From positions 1-25,137 of the forward strand of contig NZ_UETR01000044.1 of NCBI RefSeq assembly GCF_900491745.1: DNA of 25,137 bases. The letters are read 5' to 3'. Numbering within the stretch: position 1 is the first letter of the stretch; each line of letters opens with the position of its first letter. The notes beneath the pieces were generated by a model. That model was not told the origin of the DNA, did not search any database, and was given only the letters and a program-made list of their open reading frames with translations. The translations under genes were made by a program, and so were the position numbers. The DNA is from Amarolinea aalborgensis. Its GTDB lineage: Bacteria > Chloroflexota > Anaerolineae > SSC4 > Amarolineaceae. Positions 21,721-25,137 of this stretch are shown one piece after another.

Positions 21721-22938
21721 ATGCAAAACCAAGATAGCGACAAGTCAGTCCACGAGGAAGAAGATTTTGCCACCTTGTTTGCGGCGTATCTGGGCGATAA
21801 ACAGAGCCATCTACGCCCACAACATGGCGACTTGGTGCAGGGGGTCGTCGTGGCCATTTCAGACAAAGAACTGGTTCTCGATATCGGCGCCAAGCAAGAT
21901 GGCATCGTTCCGGCCAGCGACCTGGCGAAACTAGATCCGACGGCGCGCGCCAGGTTAGCCGTAGGCGCCACAATTCCGGCGATTGTGGTCAATCCCCACA
22001 ATTTAGCGGGAGAGCTGATTCTTTCGATCTACCTGTCACAGCAGGAGCAAGATTGGCTGCAAACGCAAGCCATCCTGGAATCAGGGGCGATCACCGAACA
22101 AGAAGTCGTGGGCTATAACCGCGGCGGCTTGACGGTATCCTTTGGCAGCATCCGCGGCTTTGTCCCGGCATCGCATCTGGCGGATTATGGCCGTTCGTCA
22201 GAAGCAGAACGCGTCGATCGCTTGAGCAGTTACGTGGGGCAGATGCTGCCAGTCAAAATCATCGAAGTGGACCGGAAGAAGCGGCGGTTGGTGTTCTCCC
22301 ATCGCCTGGCCGAGCAAGAACTGCGTGAGCAGCGCCGCGCTTCACTGTTGGATGAACTGCAAGCGGGGCAGATCGTAGAAGGTCGCGTGACGGCGATTCG
22401 GCCCTTTGGCGTGTTTGTGGATATTGGCGGCGCGGATGGTTTGATTCATCTGAGCGAACTCGATTGGCAGATCGTGAAGAACCCACACGATGTGGTGACC
22501 GTTGGCGAGACCATTCGGGTGATGGTGCTGCGGCTGGATGACAACCGCCAGCGCATTGCCCTGAGCCGGCGCCGCACATTACCCAATCCCTGGGAAATGG
22601 TCGCCCAGCGCTACCATCCTGGGCAAATCGTTCAGGTGCGCATTACCAAGCTGATGGAATTTGGCGCTTTTGCCGAGATCGAACCCGGCATCGAGGGCAT
22701 GATTCACTTGTCGGAGCTGTCGCATCGCCCCATTCGGCATCCAAACGAGGTGGTCGAGGTGGGGCAGGAAGCGTCGGCGCAGATTCTGCGTATCGAATCG
22801 AATCGCCAACGCATTGCGTTGAGCCTACGCCGCGCCGCCACGGATTGGATTGCGGCTGACGACAGCCACGCCAACCAGGCGGGTGAGTATATTTTTATCG
22901 AGAACGAGTACAACGATTCACTCGTTGATGAGACATAA
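21721..22938 (+). CDS. rpsA: S1-domain RNA-binding protein, ribosomal protein S1-like
   Basis: A 405-residue protein with four S1 (OB-fold) repeats at about 36-105, 122-195, 215-283 and 300-370. The third and fourth are canonical (GQIVEGRVTAIRPFGVFVDIG with GLIHLSEL, and GQIVQVRITKLMEFGAFAEIE with GMIHLSEL). The first two are more divergent (VQGVVVAISDKELVLDIGAKQDGIVP; GYNRGGLTVSFGSIRGFVPASHL), as in the ribosome-binding part of S1. The N-terminus is acidic and the C-terminal 35 residues are a low-complexity acidic tail. Four to six repeats are normal for non-proteobacterial S1, which helps bring mRNA to the 30S subunit. rpsU follows 56 bases later. Expression should depend on the strong promoter and on passing the leader terminator. 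Confidence 0.9.
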   Translation: MQNQDSDKSVHEEEDFATLFAAYLGDKQSHLRPQHGDLVQGVVVAISDKELVLDIGAKQDGIVPASDLAKLDPTARARLAVGATIPAIVVNPHNLAGELILSIYLSQQEQDWLQTQAILESGAITEQEVVGYNRGGLTVSFGSIRGFVPASHLADYGRSSEAERVDRLSSYVGQMLPVKIIEVDRKKRRLVFSHRLAEQELREQRRASLLDELQAGQIVEGRVTAIRPFGVFVDIGGADGLIHLSELDWQIVKNPHDVVTVGETIRVMVLRLDDNRQRIALSRRRTLPNPWEMVAQRYHPGQIVQVRITKLMEFGAFAEIEPGIEGMIHLSELSHRPIRHPNEVVEVGQEASAQILRIESNRQRIALSLRRAATDWIAADDSHANQAGEYIFIENEYNDSLVDET

Positions 22939-22994
22939 ACGAAAGCGTCCATCTCAGGGAATGACCGGTTCCCATCGAGAAGGGAGGTGAGACC

Positions 22995-23201
22995 ATGACA
23001 GTACAACTTCGACCCGGTGAGTCGCAGGATAACCTGCTGAAGCGCTTCCGCAAGGCAGTCGCTGAGGCGCGCATCCTGCCCACAGTGCGCCAGAAGCGTT
23101 GGTTTACGCCCAAGAGCGAGCTTCGGCGCATCAAAAAGCAGAAGGCCATTCGCAAAGCTCGACGCACCATGCGCAAGCGTGAGATGAGAATTCAGAGCTA
23201 A
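22995..23201 (+). CDS. rpsU: 30S ribosomal protein bS21
   Basis: A 68-residue, strongly basic protein. MTVQLRPGESQDNLLKRFRK and ILPTVRQKRWFTPKSELRR fit bS21 (usually V-x-x-x-GE-x-x-D-x-A-L-RRFKR), with a slightly extended Arg/Lys-rich C-terminus. bS21 sits near the 16S 3' end and helps initiation. GGGAGGTGA lies just before the ATG. It follows the S1-like gene, so both may be one transcript. A MITE-like element starts 4 bases after the stop. Confidence 0.95.
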   Translation: MTVQLRPGESQDNLLKRFRKAVAEARILPTVRQKRWFTPKSELRRIKKQKAIRKARRTMRKREMRIQS

Positions 23202-23205
23202 GAAA

Positions 23206-23327
23206 CTGTTTGAGATGCTCACACAAAGACACAGAGACGCAAAGAAAGAGGCTATTCGCTGTCATTTCCAGCTTCTCTCTGTGCTCTTTGTGTCTTCGTG
23301 TGAGATAAGTTTGATCTTTTCAAACAG
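23206..23327. mobile_element. MITE-like inverted-repeat element
   Basis: A 122-bp segment with terminal inverted repeats CTGTTTGA (23206-23213) and TCAAACAG (23320-23327). Inside them is a second imperfect pair: CTCACACAAAGACACAGAG on the left, and CTCTGTG, TTTGTGTCTTCGTGTGAG on the right. The whole element can fold into one long hairpin. It encodes no transposase. Read on the minus strand, it gives peptide pieces like SHEDTKSTE, a known artefact of such CACAAAGACAC elements. It is inserted between rpsU and infA. Confidence 0.8.
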
Positions 23328-23470
23328 CCTGTAAGAGCTACGCACCGGTTCAACAGGATGGCAAAAAAGCGGCGCGTAAGCGCTTCCATGATTGTCACCT
23401 CGGATCCCGGATTGCGTTGTGCTGATAGCGGCCCGGCCTTTCGCACTGTTTTTGAGGAGTAACGATTCGA

Positions 23471-23698
23471 ATGTCAAAAGACGAAGAAGATAAGATTACC
23501 GTTGAGGGCACCATTACTGAGACTTTGCCCAACACCATGTTTCGCGTGGTGATGGATAACGGCCACGAGGTGCTGGCCTATCTTTCAGGCAAGATGCGCA
23601 AATACTATATCCGGGTACTGCTAGGCGACCGTGTACGTATTGAGCTTTCGCCGTATGATCTCACGCGTGGCCGCATTGTTTATCGCCACAAGAAATAG
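23471..23698 (+). CDS. infA: translation initiation factor IF-1
   Basis: A 75-residue OB-fold protein of normal IF-1 length that occupies the 30S A site during initiation. Conserved segments are VEGTITETLPNTMFRVVMDNGHEVLAYLSGKMRK in parts, YIRVLLGDRVRIELSPYDLTRGRI and the RHKK end. GAGGAG lies 11 bases before the ATG, slightly far. It is separated from rpsU by 269 bases that hold the MITE-like element, and no promoter of its own was recognised. A terminator lies 77 bases after the stop. Confidence 0.97.
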   Translation: MSKDEEDKITVEGTITETLPNTMFRVVMDNGHEVLAYLSGKMRKYYIRVLLGDRVRIELSPYDLTRGRIVYRHKK

Positions 23699-23775
23699 CA
23701 GCCGGGCCAGACGACTTTCTGCTGCATCCGGTTCGCTTTTCTAACTCTATCCCTCGACGACTGAGGGTCATCCAC

Positions 23776-23812
23776 AAGACCCTGCCTGGGCGTCCACGGC
23801 AGGGTCTTTGAC
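23776..23812 (+). terminator. terminator after infA
   Basis: AAGACCCTGCC (23776-23786), loop TGGGCGTCCAC, GGCAGGGTCTT (23798-23808), followed by a short T-run. A perfect 11-bp stem. Confidence 0.82.
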
Positions 23813-23830
23813 AAGTAGTGTGTTTTTTGT

Positions 23831-23859
23831 TTGACAAGTTCCTAGATTGTAGGTATACT
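23831..23859 (+). promoter_or_regulatory. strong promoter of the sugar-binding lipoprotein gene
   Basis: TTGACA (23831-23836), 17-base spacer, TATACT (23854-23859), with a T-rich stretch (TGTTTTTTG) just upstream. Transcription would start near 23866. Confidence 0.85.
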
Positions 23860-23865
23860 GCAATT

Positions 23866-24075
23866 GCTTTTAGATGCAGTCCCATCCATGTTGAGCACAT
23901 CATCATGATTGGCGTGCACCAACCCAAACGACACCGTTTAGGTCATCGGTCTCCATCATTTTTATTGAGGAGGTGATGGTTCGAACGAAAAACTTCGCTT
24001 GATTTCACGCTATCTGCGCAACTTGTGCATGTTTTTTCCTTTTGCCTGTAACCCATTTTGAATCGGAGGAGAAGT
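23866..24075 (+). other. 210-base leader of the sugar-binding lipoprotein gene
   Basis: No gene of normal size. GAGGAGGTGATG (23967-23978) is complementary over about ten bases to the 3' end of 16S rRNA. Its ATG (23976) opens an 8-codon frame, MVRTKNFA. The arms CCATCA (23953-23958) and TGATGG (23974-23979) can pair, hiding that ATG and placing GAGGAGG in the loop. It might be a translational control element, or chance. The true gene start has its own GGAGGA site at 24065-24070. Confidence 0.35.
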
Positions 24076-25137
24076 ATGTTACGTAAGTTCAGTACACTGA
24101 TCGGCCTGCTCCTGGTAGTAGGCATGGTCTTGAGCGCCTGCGGTGGTGCGGCAACGCCCACGAAGGCGCCAGAGGCCACGAAGGCGCCAGAGGCCACCAA
24201 AGCCCCAGAGGCCACCAAAGCCCCAGAGGCCACAAAGGCCCCAGTAGCGACAGGCCCCAAGGGCGAAATCACCCTGTGGCACGCCTACGGCACCGGCAGC
24301 GCGGAAGAGAAGGCGCTGACGCAGGCCCTGGCCGCGATGAAGGCCGAAATGCCCGATGTCAAGGTCAACGTGCTGCAGATTCCGTTCGACCAGGTTTTCA
24401 ACAAGTGGGAGACGGAAGTGGCAGCCGGCGGCGGCCCTGACATGTTCACGGTGCCGAATGACAACACCGGCAACCAGGTGCGTGCGGGTCTGCTCGCCCC
24501 ACTGGATGATCTGTTGAAGGGCAAGACCGATGCCTTCCCGCCCGCCAGCTTCGAAGGCGCGGTCGTTGATGGCAAGGTGTACGGCGTGCCTGGCATCATC
24601 AAGGCCGTGGCGCTGTACTACAACAAGAGCACCATCCCGACGCCGCCTGCAACCACCGACGAACTGCTGGCCATGGTCAAGGCTGGCAAGAAGATCGAAA
24701 TCAACCAGAACAACTACCACAACTTCGGCTGGCTGACCGGCGCGTTCGGCGGCAAGCTGATGGATGCCGATGGCGTTTGCACGGCTGACAAGGGCGGCTT
24801 TGCCGAGGCTCTGCAGTTCATGGCCGACCTGAAGGCCGCTGGCGCTGACTTCCAGACCGACGGCGGCAAGGCCGACACCCTGTTCCGCCAGGGCCAGGCT
24901 GACATGATCATCAACGGCCCCTGGACGCTGGGCGATTACAAGAAGGACCTCGGCGACAAGCTGGGCGTCGCCCCGATGCCCGCTGGCCCCAAGGGCCCCG
25001 CGACCCCGCTCGCTGGCGTAGACTACTGGCACGTCAACCCCAACATCTCGGCCGATCAGCAGAAGCTGGCGGTTGATGTGGCGCTGTATCTGTTTGGTCC
25101 CAAGGGCGCGCAGATCTACTCCGATGTGGCCGGCAGC
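24076..25137 (+). CDS. carbohydrate ABC-transporter substrate-binding lipoprotein (MalE-like, partial)
   Basis: The first 354 codons of an extracellular solute-binding protein; no stop before the window end. A signal peptide (MLRKFSTLIGLLLVVGMVL) ends in the lipobox LSAC with the lipidated C22. A stalk of five near-identical six-residue units, TKAPEA, follows. The mature domain opens EITLWHAYGTGSAEEKALTQ, then NVLQIPFDQVFNKWETEVAAGGGPDMF, GVPGIIKAVALYYNKS and GQADMIINGPWTLGDYKK, all typical of family 1 (maltose/maltodextrin-type) binding proteins. It should capture a sugar and hand it to membrane permeases, whose genes are probably beyond the right edge. GGAGGA lies 5 bases before the ATG. 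The exact sugar cannot be told. Confidence 0.93.
   Translation, partial: MLRKFSTLIGLLLVVGMVLSACGGAATPTKAPEATKAPEATKAPEATKAPEATKAPVATGPKGEITLWHAYGTGSAEEKALTQALAAMKAEMPDVKVNVLQIPFDQVFNKWETEVAAGGGPDMFTVPNDNTGNQVRAGLLAPLDDLLKGKTDAFPPASFEGAVVDGKVYGVPGIIKAVALYYNKSTIPTPPATTDELLAMVKAGKKIEINQNNYHNFGWLTGAFGGKLMDADGVCTADKGGFAEALQFMADLKAAGADFQTDGGKADTLFRQGQADMIINGPWTLGDYKKDLGDKLGVAPMPAGPKGPATPLAGVDYWHVNPNISADQQKLAVDVALYLFGPKGAQIYSDVAGS
24160..24249 (+). repeat. five 18-bp tandem repeats coding the TKAPEA stalk
   Basis: Five in-frame units of 18 bases encode TKAPEA four times and a final TKAPVA. Units 1-2 use AAGGCGCCAGAG, units 3-4 use AAAGCCCCAGAG, which suggests two rounds of duplication. The stalk is right after the lipid anchor, so copy number changes would alter its length without a frameshift. 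Confidence 0.9.

Noticed and set aside
23252..23477. minus-strand frames spelling SHEDTKSTE-like peptides
   Set aside because: Translation artefact of the MITE-like CACAAAGACAC repeat.

Overview
The window looks like a chromosomal segment of a GC-rich Chloroflexota bacterium (Anaerolineae or a neighbouring class). This is inferred from gene content, not from a database match. The supporting signs are a mannose-1-phosphate guanylyltransferase fused to a phosphohexomutase-like domain, spoVS in a genome segment with no other sporulation gene, Firmicutes-like blocks (recA-recX-rny-spoVS and holB-ricT), a thrS T-box, short dispersed palindromes and a MITE-like element, and a sugar-binding lipoprotein with a TKAPEA-repeat stalk. 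Nearly all of the window is housekeeping DNA. I see no prophage, transposase, CRISPR array or rRNA.

Layout. 1-3783: the 5' end of an unknown minus-strand gene, then a divergent pair of plus-strand genes (nucleotidyltransferase/phosphohexomutase-like fusion; divergent Lgt-family membrane protein). 3850-4207: tRNA-Arg(CCU), a hairpin and a 60-bp tandem duplication. 4208-7029: an SPFH membrane protein divergent from an AIM24-family protein, then a minus-strand SpoU-type RNA methyltransferase. 7134-8439: the minus-strand operon infC-rpmI-rplT, with infC best read from an AUU start. 8707-9864: primary-type sigma-70 factor, divergent from infC. 10054-14238: recA, recX, rny and spoVS on the plus strand. 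14296-16364: holB and ricT on the minus strand, converging on spoVS. 16614-17906: glyA. 17990-20272: tRNA-Val(GAC), then thrS behind a complete T-box leader. 20325-21254: a methyltransferase with a C-terminal zinc ribbon on the minus strand; a perfect parS site lies at its 5' end. 21374-23698: an S1-domain protein behind a long attenuator-like leader, then rpsU and infA. 23831-25137: a strong promoter and a carbohydrate ABC-transporter binding lipoprotein, cut by the window end.

The genes group by function into translation (infC, rpmI, rplT, rpsA-like, rpsU, infA, thrS, two tRNAs), DNA repair and replication (recA, recX, holB, parS), RNA turnover (rny, ricT, SpoU methyltransferase) and envelope or sugar metabolism. 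The promoters are unusually readable: at least eight have a -35/-10 pair close to TTGACA-17-TATAAT. Several control points look like premature termination: the T-box of thrS, a terminator just before the S1 gene, and a terminator between recA and recX.

The points most worth following are the S1-gene leader RNA, the recA-recX terminator, the AUU start of infC, the parS site, the decayed phosphomutase domain, and the rny-spoVS-ricT neighbourhood. I did not find a clearly novel multi-gene defence or mobile system.
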